Source: Sclerodactyla briareus (lineage: Eukaryota > Echinodermata > Holothuroidea > Dendrochirotida > Sclerodactylidae). From it: a stretch of DNA of 64,000 nucleotides. The notes beneath the pieces are model-generated. The model was not told where the DNA came from and made no database searches. It saw nothing but the letters and a program-made list of their open reading frames with translations. Below are positions 21,386 through 33,539 of this stretch, piece after piece (positions within the stretch are counted from its first letter, which is position 1; each line of letters starts with the position of its first letter). The stretch spans positions 186,001-250,000 of the forward strand of contig JAODTK010005869.1 in assembly GCA_026419785.1 (NCBI GenBank), written 5' to 3'. A program made the position numbers and the translations under genes.

Positions 21386-21989
21386 AATGAACCAATGAAT
21401 TCTTCATCAACCCTGTGAGGAAGTCACAAGGTCGTGGTCTCTAATTTGTTTAAACTTATGACCGCTATGCTATGCTTGGCTACTGGTTGTCATCAGTTAT
21501 TCTATTAGTTCGGTTAGACATCCATTCCTGAATGACTGTTGCAAGGCGATTTTCGTTGATAATTCCGAAACTGCAATTGTAGCTATTACCTGTTCTCAGT
21601 GTAAGTTTCATATCTTCCTCTGTAAGCCAATTGATCCAACAAACTACGACGTAATCCATTAGTAAATGTTGCGGAATGCCAGGTAAGAAAATACATACAC
21701 TCCAGGTTATATTCTCAGCAATTGCAGAATTGAAGAAAGGAATCATTTGCAAATTCTTTGTGCTATGTTCGCGTGTACAACGACATGTGCATACATTTCA
21801 CGTCCCGTTATTACCTCACAAAAGTGTGAAATACCCTGCACGGAAAATGGAGTAATTACTTTCCTCAAATGAGTCAATTTGTCCCTGTCCTTATATGTCA
21901 TTGTATGTATATGTGTGTGCGCCGTGTGGTGTGTTGTGTTCGTCTGTATGTATGTGTTTAATGTAGTATTCATTTTGCGACTACCATAT

Positions 21990-22470
21990 CGTGTACCAGC
22001 CGAGCCTGACCCCGCCGCCCTCTCGGCTCCACGGATACGCCCTCGTGTTATTCTTCCACCTGAAGGTGCTTCAGCTAACTCAGGAATTCCTTAGTCGGAA
22101 ATTGTTGAAGCTCCAGTTTGGAAGGGTATGGAAGGACACTGAATATCAAATCTCGTCTACTCTTTTCGACGAGTCCCTAAGTAACGACGGCAGGGGTGAG
22201 AAATCCTGCTCCCTGGATTCTTTTTTCAACGTCTCCATCCGACAGACGAGAGTGTAGCTTACTCGTGCGTCCCCTTCCTACATGAGGAAGGAGCGTGGGT
22301 GAAAGTTGGTGTCTGTGACGACAACGGGGCTTGAACCAGGACCTCAGGCATCTCACCGCCTTAGCAGGAGGCTACCTAGAGCATCTCTTATAAAAAAAAA
22401 AAAAAAAAAAAATCGGCTGTCACGCTCCGCTGCTCGCTGGGTGCCCACCCTTGCTGGGCGCACGTCTGCA
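21990..22470 (-). mobile_element. tRNA-derived SINE, minus strand (copy B)
   Basis: It matches the copy A SINE (1935-2195). On the minus strand the inner tRNA-like head reads GGTAGCCTCCTGCTAAGGCG (about 22368-22349) followed by GGTCCTGGTTCAAGCCCC, a good B-box (GGTTCAAGCCC). The outer B-box seen in copy A is lost here and its place is taken by a run of about 20 A bases at 22390-22410. Copy B extends further left (21990-22190) than the clear copy A match, so the SINE body may reach about 21990. Confidence 0.6.
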
Positions 22471-22490
22471 GAGCATGCCCTTACGTATTG

Positions 22491-22695
22491 CACTAATGTT
22501 GCCCTAATGTTGTGTAACTAGCACACCTATTATGGTGTTTCATAACCAATTACACATGTGATTATTGTGTATAATCTGCACAATTTGTTTTATTTTCACA
22601 ACCTTTACACAATGTTGTGTTTCATTACCAACTCGGGATCAACATTGTGTAACGTTACACATTGTTGTGCAAACCGTACACAACATTTCCAAGAT
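22491..22695. mobile_element. MITE, TTACAC-rich family (copy B)
   Basis: This is the counterpart of 2213-2390, lying directly before the TATG tract in both copies. The termini are eroded: the left is CACTAATGTTGCCCTAATGT and the right ACACAACATTTCCAAGATG. The interior is slightly longer, with an extra CATTGTGTAACGTTACAC palindromic segment. Confidence 0.75.
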
Positions 22696-22775
22696 GTATG
22701 TATGTATGTATGTATGTATGTAGTATGTATGTATGTATGTATGTATGTATGTATTATGTATGTATGTATGTATGA
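22696..22775. repeat. (TATG)n microsatellite, unoccupied LINE site
   Basis: This is a single continuous TATG tract with two irregular junctions. It lies between the MITE and the GATCGTTATGCAAGCTG sequence, exactly where copy A is split by the R2-type LINE. It is the empty site. Confidence 0.9.
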
Positions 22776-23413
22776 TCGTTATGCAAGCTGTCACGTGTAT
22801 AATGTATTCCGAGGAAAGTAAGAAAACAGGATCGAATGCCAGTCTACAGAATATGTCCATCTTTTTGAACGTAGAAAACAAAAATAATTGTTCCGTCTAC
22901 CTCTTCCAGCAAGTACCGGTAGCCAAAGCCCTAGCTAGTTATCTATGCTAGAATCGCCATTAATTCAGAGACGTTAAATTCGACTACTCAAATAAAATGT
23001 GTAGGCCTCCCTACTTTGTACAGTTTCATAATTTGACGAGTATATAGAGACGACACTAGTCTCTTCAACTAAAATGTGCCATAATATTGCTTAATCTCGC
23101 AATAGCCTAGAGGCCTCACGCATTCATTGCTGGTGGGGGACTCCTATTTTTGTTTCAAGCAACACAGGCGGGGCTGCCGATTCTGGCTTACTGTGTAAAC
23201 GAAGACGATGACAACAGCAAAGTTCCGACTACACATCAAAAAAAACACGAAAATTGCGCGCGTGAACAGTTCTTACATGCAAGTTGAAGTGATTACCATG
23301 TATAACTAGATATATTGCGGAAACATAATTGTCTGAAAACATATTCTAGTTTAACATTAATACTCATACTGCATGGGCTTTCTAACGCGTTATAAGGTCT
23401 TATCTAACCAATA
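22776..23413. other. Duplicated non-coding stretch (copy B)
   Basis: It aligns with 5826-6297 and 6880-7026 of copy A and lacks the 580-bp block found there. No gene is seen. Confidence 0.5.
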
Positions 23414-23420
23414 CACTCCT

Positions 23421-24260
23421 AACAAGTGCAGTCGAACGTCTTGGTAGCTGTCGGACAGCAAAACTCTCGTGGCAAATACACTGCAGGTTTTTTCGCCATT
23501 TCACATTTATCGTTTGTTCACATTCAACTAGACCTCTACTTAATCTGTCATGACCATGGATGACTTTGAATCATGTCTACCACATTAGCCTAATTTTTCC
23601 TATCAGTGCCCATTCCTAAGCCTGTTGCAGTGAACAGTGGAAAACCACTTCCAAGAAATGAATATCTAACATTTTTACACTCATAGTTAAGTGAACCACT
23701 CCACAAGTTTCCATCAAACCGCATTTAGGTGGGGGGGGGAGGCGCAAGCCCCCATTTCTAGGTCACCACTCAGGAACTGGACCGAGATGTAATGTAAACA
23801 AAATCCTGTGGAGCAGGGTCTAATGTAAACTAGGGCGATATGCGATAAAGACAAATCAACACCCCTGGACAATAGGTTTTATTGTCAACTATTCTGGCAG
23901 AAGTCTGGAACTTCTGATAGATAAGGTAAACACTGCTCAGCAGAGGATGGAGGGATGTAAAAAAACTTGTTGGCAGCAGAGAGCCAAAATAAAGTTGGAA
24001 AATTGGGATAATTCATTGGATTTATTTAAAATCTAATAACACTAATCGAACATAAATGTAGCTAGGCTATCCAAGTACAACTTCATCCACCCACCAAGTT
24101 TCAACCTGATCGCATGTATGGTTTAGTTTAGAAGTTATGAATGAACGTGACGAACAGAAGGGAGGAACTAACTAACGGACGAACGAACGAACGAACGAAC
24201 GAACGAACGCACGAACGAACGAGGAGACATGATGACTTGTTAGAGCTGCTCTCCCGCAGC
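23421..24260. mobile_element. Insertion of about 840 bp splitting a MITE
   Basis: The left MITE end CACTCCT (23414-23420) is separated from its continuation TAAAATGTTGTG (24261 on) by this block. In copy A the MITE is unsplit (7027-7197). The block starts AACAAGTGCAGTCGAACGTC. It ends with a CGAA tract (24178-24222) and a terminal hairpin, AGCTGC-TCTCCC-GCAGC(T), at 24245-24261. There are no terminal inverted repeats and no evident target duplication beyond one or two bases. A 3' hairpin, a tetranucleotide tract and absence of TIRs fit a non-autonomous Helitron/Helentron-type element, but the usual 5' TC and 3' CTRR ends are not clear. A related end occurs inverted at 52745-52905. Confidence 0.5.
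24178..24230. repeat. (CGAA)n microsatellite
   Basis: About eleven CGAA units with a few substitutions lie near the right end of the 23421-24260 insertion. An inverted TTCG-rich equivalent lies at about 52785-52820 in the related sequence. Confidence 0.85.
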
Positions 24261-24440
24261 TAAAATGTTGTGTCCCTAACACACCATTTAATGGTGTGTG
24301 TAACCAATTACACTATCATTGTGATAACCTCCACAATTTGTGTAATATTTTCGACAACCTTTACAGAATGTTTAATCTCTACACATATGGGATATGATAT
24401 TTACATAGTGTTGTTGAATCCCACACAGCATTTTTGAGTG
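24261..24440. mobile_element. Right part of the split MITE (copy B)
   Basis: It continues the MITE interrupted at 23420. It shows CACACCATTTAATGGTGTGTG near its left side and ends in CACAGCATTTTTGAGTG, the eroded inverted terminus of the family. Confidence 0.7.
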
Positions 24441-27400
24441 TAGTAATCCTCGCCCAACATGTTACAGGTCACGGGTTGCTCTTTTAACTGTTGGGTTCTG
24501 TTTCGACAATGCGTGAGATTCCACTCTTGCCGCGTTTCAAAACATCTAATCCTGTTACCTTTTAAAATATTCCAACCCACTTCTTATCTACGTCCAGGGC
24601 TAGTTGGCTCCTCCGCCACACTGTTTTTAGCATTATTTCTAAAGAAAAACTGTTTCGTACCTCGATAAAATGGATTTTGATCATAATTACCGTTACCAAC
24701 GATTTCGATTCTTCAATGTTTGCTTTTAACGAATTGGTCAATATGTTTTGTTCCACGTGTATAAAACAGACCTAACTATATAATTTTAAATTCTGATCCT
24801 TGACAAACGTCATCGTTAAGTTCTAGGTCACAGTTGGAATCCTCCACTGACAGTATTATTATTTAAATCTCGTCGGAACTAGCATGCAAGTGAAATTATG
24901 AGAAAAAACACCGATGAGGATGTGATTTGTCAAGATTTAAGGAAAAGCAACTTCCCGGGACATTGTGATATGTATTCTAATGGCATTGGGAGCTTTGGTC
25001 TCCGGTTCATGGACAAGTAACAATGATTAAATACATGTATTCAATCGTGTGTCCGCTTGCAGTCTCCCCCGGCCGATTATTCAGAGAATTTTTCCCGTTT
25101 CAATTCTCTCGCTACTCAAGTACCGAAACACCAATAACACGCCAAACATATTGTTTTTTATCTAGCCACGTACCAATGACAGTTCTGCTTCTGAGAGGTG
25201 TTTTGGTGTATTCTGCTTTTTTGTTGTTTGAAGTGTGCATATCTTCTCTTTTTTTGTTGAAGGGTGGGGGGAATATCCCGATTTTGTTACAATCAAAAAT
25301 GGCGACTCTCGAAGGCACAGGCACGACCAATAGTTTGAAATGGCAATTCCCCGGCCTGAGGATGGCTAACGAACACCTCGGGTCACGATCGCTTGTTAAA
25401 CATACATGGCAGGCGTTGGCTGAGGGGCTCTGTTCTGAGACAGCTTCTTATCCCCTTCGCCGGGTGAGAATTGTAGTCAGTTTTGCCATCTCCCGTATTT
25501 TATGGGCTGGTTGGCCATAGCACTTGTTGCACAAGTTTAATGTATCGCAAATTCTTTTACCTGTCTCTTCATTCCGGAGGTGCGGGTGGGTAACATACAG
25601 GCGGAGCGCTTACTATGAGCAGCGGATTACTCACGGGAGTGTCTTGAGGGGGCAACCCCTCCCCCATGACCCGTGGCCCCCAAATTGAACACACATTTTT
25701 TACTGACCTTTGACAGCACTCAGGAAGTGACGTGAAAGTACACGAAATATATTCTTAATTTGCCGACGCCTAGATCAATGGTAGCCATCGCCTACTCAGC
25801 CTGAAAATGAGCAACGAACATTTGTCTGAAAAGGAGTGATATATTTGGCGTAATGAGTAACCGTAGCCTACAGTACGTCTCCTCCGTTTCTCTCGTTTCC
25901 TCTTCGGTTCCCCCCCCCTCCCTCTCTCCCTCACTTCACTTTCTCCCTTTCTCCCTGCTCCTGTCTCCCCTCCTTCCTTTCTTGTCTTGCTCCCCCCCTC
26001 TTTTCTTCATTTTCGTTTTGTCCCAACCCTCACCTTCCCTAACCCCATGTAGGCGCCTTGGTAAACCAGTGGCACCTCGTCAACCTAAATAATTAAATTG
26101 AATGAAAACTACAATTAGTAATGAACCCATCTACACTGAACCCTATGGTTTGACCCAAATGACCATTTCCCCGGTGGTGGGTGTCGTGAGCCGGGACCAC
26201 CTGGTATAGGTGAGTTTCTATGAAAACTGTCGGAGAGATCTCAACGTCGCTATCCAGTGGAGATACAATGCTGCGGTGATACGTACGATGCTTCCCATAC
26301 ACCTATGGCACGTAAATCGAACGTTCGTCGTAGGCCCTACCCAGTATAGTATACGTCGTAGTGAAACCGGATTCATATATCAAGCCTATGGCAAAACCCT
26401 GGACATTGTAGCCTAACATACGGTCTAGCCATTTCATTTTGGGTCCTGTATAATGTTTGGTTTCATTTCCACCTCAATACGAGAATTTGCCCTAAGGTCT
26501 TGGCAACCCTAATAACTCCAAGCAAAGAACACGTTCTATCATATACAATCGTCTGATTATATATGAATAAAGTGTTGTTCTATGCTAGAGTATTAGTGTT
26601 TTTTAGGAGTCAATACCAACAATAAGAATCAGAATACAAGTTGTTTGAAGATGCTTATTACCGGGCTAATACCCGTACCTGTGTGTTGCTTGATGTGATT
26701 TTACCATTCATCCATTTGTTACCTCACAGGACTCGCTCAAACACAACTTAGGAACATGGGGAGACTTCGGTAAGATACAAAACCGCTTTACAGCTCAATA
26801 CCACGAAGATCATTTCGAAACCCATTAAACATTTTATGGCAATTTACCCAACTGACAGTTTTTCCGGGAAAATGGGGGAAATGACGTCATGAAATTCAGG
26901 ATTAGAGCAAAATCCTTATTCCTCCTCCACGTTTGCCGTCTGGAACAGTTCCCTCGCGTGTGGATGTGGGGGGTATACTCACAGGAGAAGCAGTTATACA
27001 ACAAACGTTTTAAGACGATCACATGTGGTTTTTTTGCTCGAAAGCGTGAAAAACCTGCATGTCACCCGCACCAAACAAGGATTTATATCATTGAAGGTTT
27101 GATTCATTTTGGAATCATTCTAGTTATAATTTTGAATGTCGGGGTCCCTTTAGCTGTGGGTCAGATGGTGACAGTTTCAAAAACATCGCGCAGTCTCTTC
27201 GAATACACTCTGCTATATAAGGGCAGGTTATATGGTTAATTTTAATTGCCGAGAGCTGATTCTGTTACGTGATCCGGCCGCACATGTAATTTTGTTTTCG
27301 AGCGTTTTCAACACGTTTTTGGCGTCACTCATGACTTGATTAATCATATTTTAAGATTTGGCCATCAGTTAATTCATCCAAGAATGACAACCATAAAGGG

Positions 27401-27819
27401 ACAGATACGGTTTCCCAAGACTACTTGGTCCACTTGGTCCGAGCGCAATGAATGATTTCTATTGAATATCGTACATGAACGTCACTCAAGGCGTATTGTG
27501 GTCGTGGAGGGACGCGCGCGATTAACCGGCTTCTCTTGAAAAACTTCATAAAAACAAAACAAACATCTTCCATTGTTGCGGGAAGTTGACCCGTTGTATG
27601 TATCAGCTCACAGGAGGTTACAACAGTAATAATTAGGTGTACTCTGAGTGTGGGTCATGCTATGAATTCTATGATACGTTTACTCAAATGCAACTATTCC
27701 TCCGTGGTCCCCATATGCCGGCGTGAATTCTTCCTACCAGCACGCAAGGTTAAGATTATACGAGCGAACGTATGGTAAGCCGTTTTTCCTCTTATTCGCT
27801 CATGATGTTTACACCAATT
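24441..27819. other. Duplicated non-coding stretch (copy B)
   Basis: It is collinear with copy A 7198-9696, 11235-11890 and 14486-15420. It includes a polypyrimidine tract at 25873-26040. The 165-codon frame at 25023-25520 and the 116-codon frame at 26889-27239 are not preserved in copy A and are not called as genes. Confidence 0.55.
25873..26040. repeat. Polypyrimidine tract (copy B)
   Basis: Counterpart of 9125-9290. The strand asymmetry is kept although the exact C and T order is not. Confidence 0.75.
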
Positions 27820-28060
27820 ATTTGTGATATCAGTTGTTTTAATAGGTGATATCACCGAATATCTGATGATATAATCAAATTATCGGTGATATCCCGATAT
27901 TGATGATCATCACTAATTCATTTATAGATATCACGAATGCTATTATTGATATCACCATCCAATTAATGATATCATCAAATATTATTGGAAATAATCAGAT
28001 ATTTGTTGATTCATCAATCCAATTAATATATCGTCGCATAATTTTATAGCATCAAATAGC
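27820..28060. repeat. Array of GATATC palindromes (copy B)
   Basis: Six exact GATATC sites, plus several near matches, lie within 240 bp with the same AT-rich spacers as the A2 array (15423-15665), for example ATTGATATCACC and TCCAATTAATGATATCATC. The array predates the A/B duplication. Confidence 0.7.
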
Positions 28061-31000
28061 GAATAAAAAGTAAAACGACTGGCCCTACGAACGTGTTGAA
28101 AGTCGATGGATTGACTGACATGAGAACGTCGCATCACCCGCCGTCAATGGACAAGCTCATGGTGGCAGTGACTTCGTCCCTGTAGACAACACCAGAAGGT
28201 ACGGTGCCCGAATTGCTTGTTGAAGATGTTCATATATCAGATGCAGCCCCTTCTCCAAGAGTAGCATTAAGAAAAGGTTATCGCTCCAGAGTCATTACGC
28301 CTCATGAGGTATGAGCAGACGACCATGAATATACTGATGCACAATAATACTCCAACCCTCGTTAGTTAATGGATTCTCTTGGGTGTGCTAACCTGATTCA
28401 CGCATGTTGAAAGAAAGGGGTATCATGGTTTTGGAGGGGAAAGGGGGTACATGAGTATGCTGAACTCTGCTTGAGTGGTTTGGTTGTGTGAACTATCGGA
28501 CAGTACATTTCTGAGCATTACTTTAACAAGCCCTCAGCAACAGCCAACTCATAGTACCGGTCAGAGCTTCCTAACAGTAATATATGTTTGGATGCCTGAA
28601 ATCTTAGTGTCTTGTAGACACTCAGCCAATGTTTCTCGAAAAAATTGTATTCCTATATTGAATGTTCATTACCAATTTATTATTAGCTTGCAGGCAAACA
28701 ACAACCGATCGCTTCATCCGTAATTATCCTCTACGTTTCTCGAGACACACAATAACGGCTATGATGCATATTTCATATCAGAGTAACAGGGTATGATAAA
28801 ACAAATATTCAGTTTCTATATTATCACGCAGTTCTTATTGCCCAAAAACATGCGTTGCGGTACTATCGACAGTCACGACTTGAAATCTTATGTTAGCGTT
28901 TCCAGAAATCGTGAACTTAGTAAGTGTATTGTTCGCAAAACGATTTTACTGACACCGGAAATGATCATAATTCCGTGATTTGATAATGCGCACCAACCAG
29001 CTGTAACCAATATGTGGTTTGTTGTCCCTACCTACCAACGCTGATTAATGAACGGTTACTTTTCATAGGCGGTGCGGGTGTAAACGGCTTCATAATAAAA
29101 CAACAGAAATTTGAGGTTAATGATCTTCTTCCGCAATGTCAAAAAAAAGTTAATCATTCTCGACCAGATGTTTCACCAGATAATGGAAGAGGAATTGCCT
29201 TAAAACCTGGCAATAGGGGTGGTCGAAGTAAACAAGTAAAGCATGCCAAGAGGTCAGTTTTCCAAGGTTTTAGAGATACCCTGAGCCCGAAAAATTATCT
29301 CGGCAATTAGAAACATGTTATCTGCGCCATAATCCGAACGATTGTTCAGGCAGAATCGCAGGGTATTTATTCGGTCAGAAACAATACTCCGACTGACTCT
29401 GAAAGAGTCCTGGTATCCGGTGCAAACGATGCCCTGCCGGCTTGTAACGTTCCTAGATAGATGCAAAATGGCAGGTAGCCGCTCTGTCTTTTACGCAAAC
29501 TTAGACTGTTTCAGGCAGCTACGGACGGTGGAGGCTCCCTAGCTCATTACCCTGGAATATGGAAACATCGATTGCAACAAACTCGAAGTAACACGAATGG
29601 CTCGAGCTTAGAGATTACGAGATTGAAACGCACGCTAAGGAGAGACGTATCGAAATTTCATGTTACCTTAACTGCCTCCCACAGAGGTTGTTGGGCGAAG
29701 CTTCCTGAGTGCGGACGGTGACCAGAGAACAGATTCACATCGGCTTCACTGAGTGAACCCAGGTATAAAAGATGAGGACCCAGGAGGATTGACGTATGAT
29801 ATGACCAGAAATTTGACTACAGTATTCTATAGCGTAGTATTGTTTAACTATCACTTCCAGTTTAAAATCGCTTGACGCATTTTGGAGGTAGGAAAACCAA
29901 GAACTATGTTTCCCATTATCCACTGTAGCCTTGAGCTTGCGAATAGGAGTAATATGCAACGGTATAGAAAAAAGGAATAACCGCGGCGATGTCAACATGA
30001 ATGTTTCCCGGAGAAACCTGATTACTTCAGAGGCAGGGGAAGGTATGTCAACGAGGTGTCTGATTAATGACAGAGTTGCGTCGGGTAGCAACCAAATGAA
30101 ATTACCTCCGCGGGGCCTCGACCTGGAAGGAAAAACGGATAAACTTTGACTTTCGGAGAGGTCTCTCTGGCAGTCTGTAAGGGAAAGGTTTCAAGGGTTT
30201 GAATATATGCATCAGTGCTTTGCAAAATAAGCTTTTGGGTCAATAATCATAGGCACGCACAAGGTAACCCATTCAAAAAAGCGCTATCGGAGTCTTTCTA
30301 CCACGCGTGTTGATCGAGGTGGGATACCATAGCGGTTCAGGCTGCGCTCTGATGATTCCAGGGTCATGCAATGTGTCATTCGGCAGGTTTTTCGTATGTT
30401 ACAAAATCAATTACTTGGGTCAAGTTTACTAGAGCCGTAAAATGTTGCTTCCATGTTTTTTTTTTTTTTTTTGTTTTAGTGGCGAACTGATTTAAATATC
30501 GGTTTTCATTAATCACAGCTAGAGGGGCCTGTTTCGCCGAGGTTAGTCACGCGCCATTGTATATACCAGTATTTTTACGAATCGCTTCTCGGTTGGGGCT
30601 TGGGGGGGGAACTTAGTTTAGTAACTTCATTTCCACCTGCCGACCCCAGCGTAGGAGGAAAGAACGCGACCATATGTTAAGTTTTCACTATTGCAAGGTT
30701 TGTATGAGATGTCGATTGAGGAACTTACTATTATCGATCGACAAACGCTCGAGATGTTTTTACCCCATCCTTGTTTAATTAGGGACACGATCAAGATGGA
30801 TGCAAATTGGGAAGCATTTCGCACCTCGTGCCAGATGGCGTGCGTGTTTTCAGCATCTAATGTTAACCTAGATGGGGCCTCTCAGGAGATCACTTGACGA
30901 TAAACTGCCCTGACGTATGAGGCATGAAATGAGGGGGCCTATATGTTATTATGGGTGTTTACCAGCGTTAAGAGCTAAAAGTGAACTTTTGCACCGCCAA

Positions 31001-32575
31001 GGCATCTTGTCGCAATTCTTTAGTGCATATACCAAACCATTAATGAAGAAAGTTAGGGCTAAATAAAAATTTGGGGGCTGGAATGTTCATCCGAGGTGAA
31101 GATTTGGTATGTTCATTCGCGATTAGGCGATTTTCAAGTGTGGGGGAGGATAAAACTCCACGAGCTTGCCAGTTACCGGTGTCTTACCAGATTTTAAACG
31201 AGAATACTTCATCCACATTTTTCTAATGATATTTTTTTTTTCTAAAAAATTCGCGCGGATTAATCAGTAAAAAAAAGTTACTGAGAGTAGTTGACAGATT
31301 GGGTGTCGCCAGTTGAAACAAAGCACATAACGGCATTTTCATTCAAATTACTTGCAAGGTAACACTCACACACAGTCAACAATTTAAAGAAACTCCTCTC
31401 TCTATACCGACCTACGGGCCGATGTCGTTGTTAATGACTTCGAAAGTGGTAATTTATCACCCAAAGTGATGAAATTCAGAAGGATGTCTGGAAACCAAGG
31501 AGATTCATATTTGCGCGGGATTGGTGATACAGAAATATCAAAAATATAGGCTATTTCTTACGCAACCGCCACATAGGGTGAAAGTCGTCGATTAATTATA
31601 TATAAAATAGGATAACGACACGGAATGGTCAATCGAGTTCGTTCATTACTATCAGCAGGAAGCAGGACCAAACCAAGTCGCTAATTGATATCACGAAGTT
31701 TGTTCACGACAAAACACTCTTAATGTGATGAAAAAAAAACCTGTTAACGTAACAGTCAATGAGATTACAATGATATTATACCGAGGTTATAGGGTACAAC
31801 TGGTTGTTCGAAGTTAATGTATACAGTGTGCAAAACAATCTCTCGAAACTTCCCGACGAAGCTACACATCCTACCAACACTAACCTTTACAGATTTCTCC
31901 CCATAATCATCAACAATAACACCCGAAAAGATGAGATGAATTGCGATTTCGAAGAGTGTGACAGTTTTGAAATGGGGGTAATGATGGAGATATGGGGAGA
32001 ATACATACCTCGAGCTTTCATGGGGTGCATGAGCACCCACGACCGTGATAGGCTTACTGAGTGATGGGCGAAAAGAAAAGGTCTCGCGGTGGATTTTAAG
32101 AGCAAATGTGAGGAGAACAATATCATTTATTATATACAGTTGGCTCATGACGGGGGTTGCTATTAATTACCCCCAAAAAAGTAGGGTGAGAGTTGACCGG
32201 CAAACTCTCATGTGAACGTTAATTGTACGATTATCAAGACAATGAGAAAGGGCCCGTCGCAATTACCGCTACGGTAAGTACGGTATCTACCATACCACTT
32301 TCAGCTATAAAAAGAGAGGGGGAGTAGGAGAAGGAAAGGGATAGGGCAGTGGGGAAAATACAGTTTGAATCAATAGAAACACCACGTGTCCCGGCATGAT
32401 TTATTCAACAAATCTCAAGTTATAACTGGGGACGATCATCATCATAGCAGCTTCCCGGAACCATAGGGAAAGGTTGCGTTTATTGCAGCTACTTGAATTA
32501 ATAAAACTGTGAGCCCCGCACAGCTTCTAGGATTTATTTGATTTCATCCTATTACTGATCATATTCTAACCTTTT
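28061..32575. other. Duplicated non-coding stretch to the end of copy B
   Basis: It aligns with 15666-20190 of copy A. A T-run of about 17 bases precedes GTTTTAGTGGCG near 30459-30476, where copy A has fewer T bases. Near 31045-31150 copy B has a short block with AAAATTTGGGGGCTGG that is absent from copy A. No gene is recognised. Confidence 0.55.
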
Positions 32576-33539
32576 TCGTAGTCATGTGTTTCAGAATAGT
32601 TTCTAACGTGACAACCCACCACCTCCCAGAGCTGATTTGCCTATTTGACAGAGGAAAGGATAAGCTTCAATTTGAGCTATGGTTTGTGGGGTTGGGGGTT
32701 GAGGATCATCTTCCCTTTTTTTTTACCTTCGGTGACCTTTGGCTTGGCCGCAACTGACCTAACCCTTTGTACGTAAATCAGTAAAATAAATATTCCACTT
32801 GTATTACCTCTCCATGGAATTTGAAATATGAAATTTCATTTTTCGAATTCCAAGAGCTTCAAGGGGGCTACGCTCCCTTGAACGCCTACGAGGGGCTCTG
32901 CCCCTTCGACAAGGGCAAAAATCGCAAGAACTTCCCAGTGGAGAAGAACTTCTAACTCTTCTCTTCTAACTTTTCTAACTTTTGCTTAGTGCCCATCCGT
33001 TTATTGAAGAGACGCTTTTCTTACCATATGCTAGAGTGCACCAATTGCATTTCAGGACCTTTGTAATTCAAGACCCCTTCCCCAAGCCGCTCATCGAAAA
33101 ATGGCCAGGTGCGTATCCAGGGTGGGGCATTGGGGGAAAGTTAATCTGGGGTGTATAACAAATCTCGTTCGTCCACGCCAAACCTATAGTGGACTATCTG
33201 GCATAAGACTCACTGCGTAGGAAGACTATTGCCCATGAGAGTGGTGATGATACATAAACTTCAAAAATGTGGATGGAAGGGGAGAAAACTACTGGGAAAC
33301 ACTTGGTTCTCGGAGAAAGTGTGAAACTAGTTGGTCATTTTCAAGCCCGGTAAGTGCCATTCCCAGCGACCTAGGCGGTTATCAAAACCGACAATTTTCA
33401 AACCACGCTTGCGACAACCAATGGTGGCACTACGTTTAGACGGTAACTTTGGCCTGGAACCGTACCACTCTTAAATGCCTTCCGACGGGTCTGCAATAGA
33501 TATTAATACCGAAATAATGATATGATACCTAACCAGCAA
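32576..33539. other. Linker between the A/B and C/D blocks, with small hairpins
   Basis: The sequence is unique in the window. Two short GC-rich palindromes lie close together: AAGGGGGCTACGCTCCCTT (32861-32879) and GAGGGGCTCTGCCCCTTC (32890-32907). Such motifs often mark sub-terminal parts of DNA transposons, but no terminal repeats were found. The remainder holds no recognisable gene. Confidence 0.55.

Larger units (their letters stand above)
21386..32575 (+). repeat. Copy B of long direct duplication A/B
   Basis: This is the shorter partner of 417-20190. It lacks the LINE, the hAT-like element, the A1 nested unit and several smaller blocks of copy A. It has its own insertion at 23421-24260. 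It serves as the empty-site reference for those insertions. No coding frame is preserved relative to copy A. Confidence 0.85.

Noticed and set aside
24459-25020. Possible promoter or exon near AATAAA/TATA-like words in copy B
   Set aside because: AT-rich words are expected by chance and nothing is conserved as a unit in copy A.
25023-25520. 165-codon plus-strand frame, the longest in the window
   Set aside because: Copy A (about 7740-8260) has the same DNA but with many shifts and a diverged block; no register or motif is shared. It looks accidental.
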